Part shown: piece after piece, positions 24,957 through 35,387 of the stretch
Layout: every line of letters starts with the position of its first letter
How positions within the stretch are numbered: the first letter of the stretch is position 1
Source of the DNA: Planotetraspora silvatica
GTDB lineage: Bacteria > Actinomycetota > Actinomycetes > Streptosporangiales > Streptosporangiaceae
Length of the DNA: 64,000 nucleotides
Direction of reading: 5' to 3'
Assembly (NCBI RefSeq): GCF_016863315.1
Contig: NZ_BOOQ01000002.1
Location: 248,001-312,000, forward strand
Program-made: the position numbers and the translations under genes
Notes under the pieces: model-generated
What the model saw: the letters and a program-made list of their open reading frames with translations, nothing else
What the model was told of the DNA's origin: nothing
The model's database searches: none

Positions 24957-26357
24957 ATGCCCGAAATCGGCACCTTTGTCCGCACCTCCCTCAGGTGGTG
25001 GATCTTCACCGTCATCCTGGTCGCGGACGTCCTCGATCTGCTGAGCACGACGGTCACCAACATCGTCGTGCCCTCCATCCTGCGCGACCTGCACGCTCCG
25101 CAGTCTCTGACGCCCTGGCTGGGGTCGGCGTACTCCCTGACGCTCGGCTCCGTCCTGGTGATCGGAGGCAGGATCGGCGACAGGTACGGCTACCGCAGGT
25201 CGTTCCTCATCGGCGGTGCGGGGTTCGCCGCCGCCTCGCTGCTGTGCGCGCTCGCCTGGAATCCGGCGTCCATCGTGGCCGCACGTCTCCTGCAGGGCGT
25301 GTTCGGCGCCCTGCTGATCCCGCAGGGCTTCAGCATCCTGCTTCGCGCCTTCCCCCGTGCGGAACTCGGCCGCGTCTTCGGCCTCTTCGGCCCGCTCATG
25401 GCCGTGGGCTCGATCAGCGGCCCGGTCGTCGCCGGCCTGCTGATCCAGGCGGACCCGCTCGGGCTCGGCTGGCGGGGCGTCTTCGTCGCCAACGCCGTGC
25501 TAGGTATCGCCGTGTTCCTCGCCGGCGCACGGGTCCTGCCTCGCGACCCGGGACGCCGGGCGGCGGTGATCGATCCGCTGGCGTCCGTCCTGCTGATGCT
25601 GGGAGTCCTCGGCGTGCTCGGTGGCCTCGTCCAGAGCGCGGGCCACGGATGGGACGCGCAACCGGTGCTCGCGCTCATCCTGGGCGTCGCGGGGCTGGCC
25701 CTGTTCACCCTGCACCAGCTTCGCAGCGACGACCCGCTGCTCGCCCCCTCGCTGTTCCGCGACCGGGGCTTCGTCACGGGTGTCCTGCTCGGCGCGCTGT
25801 TCTCCGCGGTCGTCGCGGGGCTGCTCTACGTCACCTCCCTGTATCTGCAGGACGGCCGGGGGCTGGCGCCGTCGCAGACCGCGGAGACGATGGCGCCCCT
25901 GTCCGTCGGCATCATCATCGCCTCGTTCTCGGCACGAGGGCTCATCGCGAGGCACGGCCGCCGGGTGGTGGCGGCAGGCCTCGCCCTGATCGGCGCGGGA
26001 GTGCTCTGCTACCTGACCCTTGTCGGCGCGGACGGGCGATCGATCTGGCCGCTGACCGCGCCGCTGTTCCTGTGCGGACTCGGAATGGGCTGCTGCTTCG
26101 GTTCGATCTTCGCCGTCGCACTCGGCGACGTCGGCGCGGAGCAGTCCGGCAGCGCCAGCGGGACGCTCAACGCCGTCCAGCAACTGTCCAACGCCGTCGG
26201 CGCGGCGGGCGTATCGACGATCTTTCTCGCCGTCGGCGCCGCCCACGGCATGCGTGCCGGCGTGTTCACCGTCCTGCTCGCCGTACTGGGCGTGATCGTC
26301 CTGTGCGGCCTGTGCCTGCCGCTACTCCCCCGCACCGCGGCGGCGGATCGGCACTGA
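24957..26357 (+). CDS. MFS exporter, EmrB/QacA-like
   Basis: The 466-residue transporter has about 14 helices. Motif A is seen in GGRIGDRYGYRRSFL and the motif C region in PLMAVGSISGPVVAGLLI; the N terminus WIFTVILVADVLDLLSTTVTNIVVP is typical of this group. The ATG is preceded by AAGAGAG. The substrate is unknown. A LysR gene follows 48 bases later on the same strand, so the two may share a transcript, and the LysR protein may also control this exporter. Confidence 0.87.
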   Translation: MPEIGTFVRTSLRWWIFTVILVADVLDLLSTTVTNIVVPSILRDLHAPQSLTPWLGSAYSLTLGSVLVIGGRIGDRYGYRRSFLIGGAGFAAASLLCALAWNPASIVAARLLQGVFGALLIPQGFSILLRAFPRAELGRVFGLFGPLMAVGSISGPVVAGLLIQADPLGLGWRGVFVANAVLGIAVFLAGARVLPRDPGRRAAVIDPLASVLLMLGVLGVLGGLVQSAGHGWDAQPVLALILGVAGLALFTLHQLRSDDPLLAPSLFRDRGFVTGVLLGALFSAVVAGLLYVTSLYLQDGRGLAPSQTAETMAPLSVGIIIASFSARGLIARHGRRVVAAGLALIGAGVLCYLTLVGADGRSIWPLTAPLFLCGLGMGCCFGSIFAVALGDVGAEQSGSASGTLNAVQQLSNAVGAAGVSTIFLAVGAAHGMRAGVFTVLLAVLGVIVLCGLCLPLLPRTAAADRH

Positions 26358-26405
26358 GTACGGAATGACCTAGACGCGGCGGCGGCGGACAGGCGATCCT
26401 GTGGC

Positions 26406-27374
26406 GTGTTGTTGCGCCAGTTGGAATATCTGGTCGCCCTGGCGAGGGAGCGGCACTTCGCCCGTGCCGCCGCCGCCTGCCATGTCTCGCAGCCGTCGTT
26501 GTCGGCCGCCATCCGCAAGCTCGAGCGCGAACTCGGCGTGCCTCTCGTACGGCGGGGCAGGCGGTTCGCCGGGCTCACCCCCGAAGGCGACCGCGTCCTG
26601 CTGTGGGCCCACCGCATCCTCGCCGAGTGCGACGGGCTGCGGGACGACCTGTCCATGATGCGCGAGAGCCTGTCGGGCACGCTGCGCATGGGCGCGATAC
26701 CGACGGCGCTGACGGCGGCCTCGCTGCTGACGACGCCGTTCTGCGAGCGCCACCCGCACGCCAGGGTCTCGTTGTCGTCGTTGTCCTCCCGGGAGATCAA
26801 CAGGCAGCTGACCGAGTTCGAGATCGACGTGGCGATGACGTACCTCGACGACGACGAACTCGGCGGCGTGCGCGCGAGCCCGCTGTACGAGGAGCGCTAC
26901 CTGCTGCTCACCCCGGACGACGGCGCGCTGGCCGGCCGGGACGTCGTCCGCTGGGCGGAGGTCGCCGCGCTGCCGCTGTGCCTGCTCGCCCCCGAGATGC
27001 GCAACAGGCGCATCCTGGACGGCATCTTCCACACCGCCGGTGCGGTGGCGGTGCCCGCCATCGAGACCGACACCGTCTCGGCCCTGTACGCCCATGTGGC
27101 CACGCACCGGTGGTCGAGTGTCATCGCGCACGCCTGGTTGCACATGTTCGGCGTGCCTGACGGCATGCGCGTCGTCCGGATGGAACAGCCGGTCCAGGCG
27201 CCACGGGTCGGGCTGGTGGTCGCGGACCGGAGCCCGGAACCGGTCCTCGCCACGGCGCTGCTGGACGTCACCCGCGGCCTCGACCTGCGCGACACCCTGG
27301 ATCGGCTGTTGCGCGACCACCTCACGCCGCTCCCGGTGGCCGTACCGCCGCAGGGACGCACGGAGAACTCATAG
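26406..27374 (+). CDS. LysR-family regulator adjacent to formate dehydrogenase
   Basis: The 322-residue protein has an N-terminal winged helix (LRQLEYLVALARERHFARAA, VSQPSLSAAIRKLERELGV) and a C-terminal periplasmic-binding-like effector domain (about 90-300). It starts at GTG 26406. LysR regulators usually bind dyads near the gene they control; a perfect 7-bp inverted repeat lies just past its stop codon, in front of formate dehydrogenase. This makes it the likely activator of that gene. The inducer may be formate or a one-carbon precursor, by inference. Confidence 0.88.
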   Translation: MLLRQLEYLVALARERHFARAAAACHVSQPSLSAAIRKLERELGVPLVRRGRRFAGLTPEGDRVLLWAHRILAECDGLRDDLSMMRESLSGTLRMGAIPTALTAASLLTTPFCERHPHARVSLSSLSSREINRQLTEFEIDVAMTYLDDDELGGVRASPLYEERYLLLTPDDGALAGRDVVRWAEVAALPLCLLAPEMRNRRILDGIFHTAGAVAVPAIETDTVSALYAHVATHRWSSVIAHAWLHMFGVPDGMRVVRMEQPVQAPRVGLVVADRSPEPVLATALLDVTRGLDLRDTLDRLLRDHLTPLPVAVPPQGRTENS

Positions 27375-27379
27375 AAGCG

Positions 27380-27397
27380 TCCTATCTCGCGATAGGA
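27380..27397 (+). promoter_or_regulatory. LysR-type operator before formate dehydrogenase
   Basis: TCCTATC-N4-GATAGGA is a perfect inverted repeat, 80 bases before the fdh ATG. The inner CTATC/GATAG has the LysR ATC...GAT character. TTGACG at 27407-27412 could be the -35 box, with GATGGT near 27431 as a weak -10. Confidence 0.6.
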
Positions 27398-27476
27398 ACT
27401 TTCGCTTTGACGTGCGGATATGCCCGCGCGGATGGTGGAGGCATCTGCCCCCCGTCCTCAATGAGGAGTCGACACC

Positions 27477-30177
<2,701 letters not shown>

Positions 30178-30194
30178 CCGGGCACGACGGAGAT

Positions 30195-30224
30195 CGCGTG
30201 CGGTGCCGGCCGGCCCCGCACGCG
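30195..30224 (+). terminator. Hairpin terminator of argG
   Basis: CGCGTGCGG (30195-30203) pairs with CCGCACGCG (30216-30224) around a 12-base loop, starting 17 bases after the argG stop. Confidence 0.6.
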
Positions 30225-30309
30225 AACCCGCGGGTGCCGCTCTTCAGGTCAAACAGGCTCATATCCCCCTATAGATGGAAATTATCCACTCAAGGGTAGA
30301 AATTCGCCC

Positions 30310-30381
30310 ATGATGGATGGAATCCACCAACCAGGCACGGCCCTTCTCGTCCGCACGCTCGCGGAACCGGTGATCCCATGA
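30310..30381 (+). CDS. Possible 23-residue leader peptide of the molybdo-enzyme gene
   Basis: A short frame starting ATGATGGATGG at 30310 encodes 23 residues (MMDGIHQPGTALLVRTLAE, then PVIP) and ends in a TGA that overlaps the next gene's ATG (ATGA at 30378-30381). No ribosome site is evident. It could be a coupled leader, or the tail of a lost upstream subunit gene, or chance. Confidence 0.25.
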   Translation: MMDGIHQPGTALLVRTLAEPVIP

Positions 30382-32462
30382 CACTCACGGGCACGCAGGC
30401 GGTCGGAGCGACCTTGACCCGGATCGAGGGGAGGGAGAAGGTCACCGGGACGGCCCGCTACGCGTTCGAGAACGCCCAGGACCGCGACACCGCCTACACC
30501 GTGCCGGTGCAGGCGGCCATCGCCCGGGGCTCGGTCGTCGCCGTCGACACCGACGCGGCGCTCACCCTGCCGGGCGTCATCGCGGTGATCTGGTACGGCA
30601 ACGCGCCCCGCCTGGGCCCTTCCGACGACCCCGAACTCGCCCTGTTCCAGTCGAACACGGTGGCGTACCGAGGACAGATCGTGGCGGCGGTGGTCGCGGA
30701 GACGATCGAGACGGCCCGCGAGGCGGCCGGCCAGGTGCGGATCGAGTACGCGCAGGAGCGGCACGACGTGGTCCTGCGGGTCGACGACCCCAAGATGTAC
30801 AAACCGTCGAAGGTGGCCCCCAACTACCCGACCGACACCGAGCTGGGCGACCCGGACTCGGCGCTGCGGGAGGCCGCCGTCAGCGTCGACCTGACGTACA
30901 CCACGCCTGCCCAGCACAACAACCCGATGGAGCCGCACGCGACGGTGGCCGTCTGGGAGAACGACGGCCTCACGCTGTACGACTCCAACCAGGGATCATC
31001 GGCGGTCCGCGACGTACTGGCCAGGCTGTTCGGGCTGCCCCCCGACCGGGTGCGCGTGATCGCACCCCACGTCGGCGGCGGCTTCGGCTCCAAGCTGGCG
31101 CCGCATCCGCCGGTGGTCCTCGCCGCCGTCGCCGCGAAGGTGAGCGGCCGGGCGGTGAAGGTCGCCATGACGCGGCAGCAGATGTTCTCCCTGGTGGGCT
31201 ACCGCACGCCGATCATCCAGCGGGTCCGCCTGGGCGCCGGCGGCGACGGCGGGCTGACGGCCGTCATCCACGACGCCTTCGAGCAGACCTCGACCGTCAG
31301 GGAGTTCGCCGAGCAGACGACGACCCCGACCCGCGTCATGTACGCGGCGCCCAACCGCCGGACGACTCACCGGCTGACGGCCCTCGACGTGCCCACCCCG
31401 ACCTTCATGCGAGCGCCCGGCGAGTGCCCGGGGATGTTCGCCCTGGAGTCGGCGATGGACGAACTGGCCATCGCCTGCGGGATGGACCCGATCGAGTTGC
31501 GCATCCGCAACGAACCCGCGACGGACCCGGAGAGTGGCCTGCCGTTCAGCTCGCGCAATCTCGTCGCCTGTCTGCGCGAGGGAGCGAGGCGGTTCGGGTG
31601 GGCGGACCGCGATCCTGCCCCCGGCGTGCGCAGAGACGGCCGCAGGCTGGTCGGGACCGGTGTGGCCGCCTCGACCTACCCCACCATCCGCCGCCCGTCC
31701 GAGGCCACGGCGCGTGCGGAGATCGACGGCCGTTTCACGGTGGGCGTCGCCGCCGCCGACATCGGCACGGGCGCTCGCACGGTGCTGACCCAGATCGCCG
31801 CCGACGCGCTACGCGCCCCTCTGGAGAAGGTGCGCGTGGAGGTCGGTGACAGCCGCCTGCCCACCGCGCCGATCGCCGGCGGGTCGATGGGCACCGCGTC
31901 CTGGGGCACGGCCGTCGTGCGGGCCTGCGAGGCCCTGCTGGAGGAGATCGACCGCCGGAACGGCACGCGGCCGATCGAGGTCCGCGTCAACACGGCCGAC
32001 GAGATCGCGGCGCAGCCTCGGCTCTCGCGGCACGCCTTCGGGGCGCAGTTCGCCGAGGCCGAGGTCGACATGGACACCGGTGAGGTACGGGTGTCCCGCC
32101 TGCTCGGCGTCTTCGGCGTCGGCCGGGTGATCAACCCGAAGACGGCGAGATCGCAGTTCATCGGCGGCATGACGATGGGAATCGGCATGGCGTTGATGGA
32201 GGAGAGCGTGATGGACGTGGAGTTCGGCGACTACCTCAACCACGACTTCGCCCAGTACCACATCGCGGCGTGCGCCGACGTGCCCGCCGTCGAGGCGTAC
32301 TGGATCGAGGAGGAGGACACGCGGATCAACCCGATGGGCTCCAAGGGCATCGGCGAGATCGGCATCGTCGGCACGGCCGCGGCCATCGCCAACGCGGTCC
32401 ACCACGCCACCGGCATCCGGGTGCGCGACCTGCCTATCCGCATCGACCGGCTGCTGCACTGA
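30378..32462 (+). CDS. Molybdopterin-binding subunit, xanthine dehydrogenase family (orphan)
   Basis: The 694-residue subunit has the aldehyde oxidase/xanthine dehydrogenase large-subunit layout: N-terminal hammerhead domain (RYAFENAQDRDTAY), molybdopterin-binding HVGGGFGSKLAPHP, the FMRAPGECPGMFALE segment and the active-site Glu in MGSKGIGEIGIVG. It resembles the YagR-type aldehyde/xanthine dehydrogenases; the CO dehydrogenase loop with Cys-Ser-Phe-Arg is absent. These enzymes need 2Fe-2S and FAD subunits, normally encoded directly upstream, but neither lies on either side. Either the partners are elsewhere or the enzyme is disabled. Only GGTGA precedes the ATG, consistent with former translational coupling. 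Confidence 0.88.
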   Translation: MTLTGTQAVGATLTRIEGREKVTGTARYAFENAQDRDTAYTVPVQAAIARGSVVAVDTDAALTLPGVIAVIWYGNAPRLGPSDDPELALFQSNTVAYRGQIVAAVVAETIETAREAAGQVRIEYAQERHDVVLRVDDPKMYKPSKVAPNYPTDTELGDPDSALREAAVSVDLTYTTPAQHNNPMEPHATVAVWENDGLTLYDSNQGSSAVRDVLARLFGLPPDRVRVIAPHVGGGFGSKLAPHPPVVLAAVAAKVSGRAVKVAMTRQQMFSLVGYRTPIIQRVRLGAGGDGGLTAVIHDAFEQTSTVREFAEQTTTPTRVMYAAPNRRTTHRLTALDVPTPTFMRAPGECPGMFALESAMDELAIACGMDPIELRIRNEPATDPESGLPFSSRNLVACLREGARRFGWADRDPAPGVRRDGRRLVGTGVAASTYPTIRRPSEATARAEIDGRFTVGVAAADIGTGARTVLTQIAADALRAPLEKVRVEVGDSRLPTAPIAGGSMGTASWGTAVVRACEALLEEIDRRNGTRPIEVRVNTADEIAAQPRLSRHAFGAQFAEAEVDMDTGEVRVSRLLGVFGVGRVINPKTARSQFIGGMTMGIGMALMEESVMDVEFGDYLNHDFAQYHIAACADVPAVEAYWIEEEDTRINPMGSKGIGEIGIVGTAAAIANAVHHATGIRVRDLPIRIDRLLH

Positions 32463-32490
32463 ACCGCCGGTGCGCCTCGGGGTCGACCTT

Positions 32491-32544
32491 TCTCAGTGGA
32501 GATGCCCCTCTCAGTGGAGATGCCCCGGGGACACCTCCGCTGAG
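32491..32544. terminator. Hairpin element with duplicated left arm at a convergent junction
   Basis: TCTCAGTGGAGATGCCCC occurs twice in tandem (32491-32508, 32509-32526) and is followed by the complementary GGGGACACCTCCGCTGAG (32527-32544). It sits between the stop codons of the molybdo-enzyme and DUF5997 genes and should terminate both. A sibling lies at 33755-33806. Confidence 0.75.
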
Positions 32545-32564
32545 GACGTGCAGGACGCATCTGT

Positions 32565-32936
32565 CTAGGGTTGCTTGAGGCGGAGCGCTTCCTTGCGGGC
32601 CTCGGCCTGGATGGACCGCTCGCGCTCCAGCCACGCCGGGTCCTCCGCCTTCAGCGCATCGATCTCAGCGGTGGTGAGCGGACCGGTGATCCCGCCTCTG
32701 ATCAGGCCGGAAGTGGAGATCCTGAGCTTCGCGGCGATGACCTGCTTGGGGTGCGGGCCGTTGCGACGCAGGTCGGCGAGCCAGGCGGGCGGCGTCGACT
32801 GCAACTCGTTCAGCTCGTCCCTGGAGACGACACCCTCCTGGAACTCGGCGGGAGTGGCCGAGAGGAGGACACCCAGCTTCTTGGCCGCGGTCGCGGGCTT
32901 CATCGTCTGGATGGTCTTTGGTTTGGGCGAACTCAT
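32565..32936 (-). CDS. DUF5997 family protein
   Basis: The 123-residue protein belongs to a small actinobacterial family of unknown function. It has a basic N terminus (PKPKTIQTMKPATAAKKLGV), a middle SRDELNELQSTPPAWLADLRRNG and a segment HPKQVIAAKLRISTSGLIRG that could be a helix-turn-helix-like recognition unit (my reading, untested). It is divergent from the HTH-less LysR-type gene with only 55 bases between start codons. TACTCT lies 7 bases before its ATG, implying a leaderless message. Confidence 0.85.
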   Translation of the reverse strand: MSSPKPKTIQTMKPATAAKKLGVLLSATPAEFQEGVVSRDELNELQSTPPAWLADLRRNGPHPKQVIAAKLRISTSGLIRGGITGPLTTAEIDALKAEDPAWLERERSIQAEARKEALRLKQP

Positions 32937-32979
32937 GGCGCCAAGAGTAGTCAGTCGGAACGGGATCCCCTGACATCGC

Positions 32980-32985
32980 TACCCT
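32980..32985 (+). promoter_or_regulatory. -10 element of the LysR-effector-domain gene
   Basis: TACCCT ends 6 bases before the GTG at 32992, placing transcription start on the start codon. A matching TACTCT (32949-32944, minus strand) serves DUF5997, so both divergent genes appear leaderless. Confidence 0.5.
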
Positions 32986-32991
32986 GAGGCG

Positions 32992-33720
32992 GTGACTGAT
33001 GGAGAGACCGGCAGGGTGTTTCGGCTGGCGTACGTGCCCGGGGTGACACCCGCGAAATGGGTCAGCACCTGGACCGAGAGGATGCCCGGCGTGCCGGTCA
33101 CCCTCGTCGCGGTTCCCGCCGCCGAGGTGGTGGGACTCCTGCGGAACGGCGGCGCCGACGCCGGATTCGTCAGGCTGCCGGTCGACCGGGACGGGCTCAG
33201 CGTGATCCCCCTCTACGTGGAGACCACGGTGGTCGTGGTGCCCAAGGACCATGCGGCGGCCGCGGCCGACGAGGTGGCCGTCGCCGACCTCATCGACGAG
33301 GAGGTGTTCCATCCTCTGGACGACACCATCGAGTGGACGGTCCGGCCCGGGGTGCCCGCGTTCACCCGCCCGGCGACAACGGCGGACGCGGTCGAACTGG
33401 TGGCGACCGGCGCTGGGGTTCTCCTGGTTCCGCAGTCGCTGGCGCGCCTCCACCACCGCAGGAGTCTCACTTACCGGCCGGTGCCGGACGCGCCGCAGTC
33501 TCAGGTCGCGCTGACCTGGCCAACGGACGCGACGACTGACCTGGTGGAAGAATTCATCGGCATCGTCCGCGGCCGGACAGTGAACAGCTCGCGGGGCCGT
33601 ACCCCCGCCGCCCCTGCGGAGAAACCGGCACAGCGGCAGGCACAGAAACCCGCACAGATCAGCTCCGGTCGCCGGGCCGCGCCGGCCGGCCGTAAAAGCA
33701 AGGGCCGCCGGCCTCGGTGA
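32992..33720 (+). CDS. LysR effector-binding domain protein without DNA-binding domain
   Basis: The 242-residue protein consists of a periplasmic-binding-like LysR substrate domain (residues 8-190: FRLAYVPGVTPAKWVSTWTE, GGADAGFVRLPVDRDGLSV, VVVPKDHAAA, GAGVLLVPQSLARLHHR) and a basic disordered tail (about 195-242, many Lys/Arg/Ala/Pro). The N-terminal winged helix of true LysR regulators is absent and no fragment of it lies upstream. The protein probably senses a small ligand and acts through a partner; the divergent DUF5997 protein is the natural candidate. The basic tail may bind nucleic acid. Confidence 0.85.
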   Translation: MTDGETGRVFRLAYVPGVTPAKWVSTWTERMPGVPVTLVAVPAAEVVGLLRNGGADAGFVRLPVDRDGLSVIPLYVETTVVVVPKDHAAAAADEVAVADLIDEEVFHPLDDTIEWTVRPGVPAFTRPATTADAVELVATGAGVLLVPQSLARLHHRRSLTYRPVPDAPQSQVALTWPTDATTDLVEEFIGIVRGRTVNSSRGRTPAAPAEKPAQRQAQKPAQISSGRRAAPAGRKSKGRRPR

Positions 33721-33754
33721 GCCGCTCTCGGACATCCGTCACGAACGGGTCCCC

Positions 33755-33806
33755 TTTCTCAGTGGAGATGTCCAGAAGGACAAGCCGCGGACACCTCCAC
33801 TGAGAA
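33755..33806. terminator. Long hairpin related to the one at 32491, convergent junction
   Basis: TTCTCAGTGGAGATGTCC (ends 33773) pairs with GGACACCTCCACTGAGAA (33789-33806) with one mismatch and a 15-base loop. It lies between the LysR-effector gene and the NlpC/P60 gene, whose stop codons face each other, and likely terminates both. Confidence 0.82.
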
Positions 33807-33835
33807 GAGGTCATCTTTTCTGAGCACCTACAGGT

Positions 33836-34354
33836 CTACAGACCCGGCCGAACCGCTCCCACGAACGTCTGCTTGCGGTAGGAGTTCAGCTTGTCGATCC
33901 GGACCCGCGAACCGGAGTGCGGCGAGTGGATCATCTTGCCGTGCCCGACGTACATGCCCACGTGGCCGCCGCCGCTGGTGAAGATCAGGTCACCGATCTT
34001 GAAGTGTCCCCAGGAGACCTTCTTCTTGACGGCCTTGCGCATGGAGTAGGTCGTACGCGGCAGTTTCACGCCCGCCTTGCGCCAGGCGTATTTCACCAGA
34101 CCCGAGCAGTCGAACGCGTGAGGTCCGGCGGCTCCCCAGCGGTACGGGTCGCCGATGTGCTTCTTCGCGGTTGAGATGGCCCGCCTGGCCTTGGACTGCT
34201 GCAGGGCGGCCCTGCTCAGCTTCTTCTTGACGGTCTTCGTGGAGGCCGTGGTGGCGGTCGTCGTGACCGTCGCCGTGGCCACCTTCGCGGCCGTCGCCGT
34301 CTGGGCCGACGCCGGTTGTACGGAGAAGGCTCCGACGGAGGCTGTCAGCGCCAC
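33836..34354 (-). CDS. Secreted NlpC/P60 peptidoglycan hydrolase
   Basis: The catalytic domain (last ~120 residues) has HAFDCSGLVKYAW (Cys nucleophile), GGGHVGMYVG (His) and HSPHSG, the gamma-D-Glu-diamino-acid endopeptidase triad pattern that cuts stem peptides of peptidoglycan. A Thr/Ala/Lys-rich linker precedes it. From GTG 34354 the export signal is short (LTASVGAFSVQPASA). Upstream in frame, at 34408-34355, lies LSRRALVSLGGVA with a Ser-Arg-Arg motif that completes a Tat-like signal, preceded by AGGAG and a CTG codon; the true start may be there. The gene follows a c-di-AMP riboswitch. Confidence 0.9.
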   Translation of the reverse strand: MALTASVGAFSVQPASAQTATAAKVATATVTTTATTASTKTVKKKLSRAALQQSKARRAISTAKKHIGDPYRWGAAGPHAFDCSGLVKYAWRKAGVKLPRTTYSMRKAVKKKVSWGHFKIGDLIFTSGGGHVGMYVGHGKMIHSPHSGSRVRIDKLNSYRKQTFVGAVRPGL

Positions 34355-34432
34355 GCCCCCGAGGGAGACGAGGGCACGACGGGACAGACGTACGGGGGTG
34401 CTGGACAGGATCTCTCCTACGGTCTTCCACTT

Positions 34433-34570
34433 GCGCCTACCGGGTTAGCTGACGGATTCGGGCAGGGAAGTCGCCCTACGGCGCAAATCGCGCCGATTCA
34501 CCCCGGACCTTCATCGAAGGTCGAATGGTTCCCCGGCTCCGTGCCTCCTGACTGCACGGACTCGGCAGGT
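34433..34570 (-). ncRNA. ydaO/yuaA-type c-di-AMP riboswitch
   Basis: On the minus strand the leader contains the conserved blocks GCCGGGGAACCA (34527-34538 region), GGGGTGAATCGG (about 34493-34504), GTAGGGCGACTTCCC and CAGCTAACCCGGTAGGCG (ends near 34433). Their order and spacing match the actinobacterial ydaO class, which binds cyclic di-AMP and turns off cell-wall hydrolase genes such as rpfA. It ends about 25 bases before the NlpC/P60 ribosome site. Exact ends are approximate. Confidence 0.88.
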
Positions 34571-34689
34571 CACCGCCGCCGGCGGGCCCCGCAGGGCCCA
34601 GGCGTGATTCAGTCGATGGCGACGGCGACGCATGGATGGCTGTTCCGGAATCGGCTCACCGATCCCGGCGACGTGCATGGCGTGCTCGT

Positions 34690-34830
34690 CGCGACGCCAG
34701 AAGCTATCCATTGATCGCGCGATTCGGCAAAGCGAACACAAGAAAATGGAGATCGACTTTTACTGATCACGAAAGTAAAACTGCTGGATATCTAATGGAT
34801 ATCTACGCTAAATGTGACTCTGCTCACACT
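34690..34830 (-). promoter_or_regulatory. AT-rich control region with a CRP-type site upstream of the riboswitch
   Basis: TGTGACTCTGCTCACA at 34813-34828 is a perfect TGTGA-N6-TCACA site for the cAMP receptor protein family. The surrounding 34700-34860 is much richer in A+T than its neighbours and includes a direct repeat of GGATATCTA at 34786 and 34796. It is the probable promoter zone of the riboswitch-controlled hydrolase. Half sites GTCACA/GTCACACC follow at 34855-34880. Confidence 0.6.
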
Positions 34831-35197
34831 TAATAAAACAAATGCTGAACGACGTCACATCAGTAACATTGGTCACACCAGTTAGCGATCTTCAACGGCC
34901 GTCCGGGTTCGGTCGAGCCGGCCGGGCGACCCCAGTCGAGGACCGGTCGGGGCCCGGCGGCGAAGCGCTCCAACCCACGACGACGGGCGACGGCAGCGAG
35001 ACGGCTCCGGTCAGCCCATACCTAAGCGGCATACATGCCCGTACGGCATGCCCGGCCACGAGGAGGACCGGTGGACGTGCAACGCGCGTGGCACGTACCG
35101 GGCCCCGGACAGCCGAATCGCGCCGAGGACGCCCTCGACGCGATTCCCTGGTCACCATCGGCGTACGGCCCGCCGCACCGCACGCGGAACGAGTCCC

Positions 35198-35368
35198 GTG
35201 CATGATCACAAGAGGCGAACACCCTGGTCGCGGGCGCTACCCGCGAACGTGCGCATGATCACGGTTGGCGAAACCGCAGCCCACGGGCCGCATCTCCGAA
35301 CCTGTGCATGATCACGCTCGACGGGAGGCCGGTTCAGGGATGCCTTCCACGAAGGTGTGCATGATCAC
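35198..35368 (-). repeat. 53-bp tandem repeat array B
   Basis: The complement of the core, GTGCATGATCAC, begins at 35198, 35251 (GCGCATGATCAC), 35304 and 35357, exactly 53 bp apart, so the core reads on the minus strand. Each core is followed (minus strand) by A-C/G-G/C-TTCG. A degenerate fifth position may exist near 35145. The array ends 20 bases past the stop codon of the NlpC/P60 coiled-coil gene. The rest of 34870-35190 shows no gene. Confidence 0.9.
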
Positions 35369-35387
35369 GCGGGAGGGGGCGGGGGGG

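Noticed and set aside
30378-32462. CO dehydrogenase large subunit
   Set aside because: The Cys-Ser-Phe-Arg active-site loop of CoxL is absent, so it is placed with xanthine/aldehyde dehydrogenases.
34511-34741. 76-codon minus-strand frame over the riboswitch
   Set aside because: It overlaps the riboswitch and has no coding-like composition.
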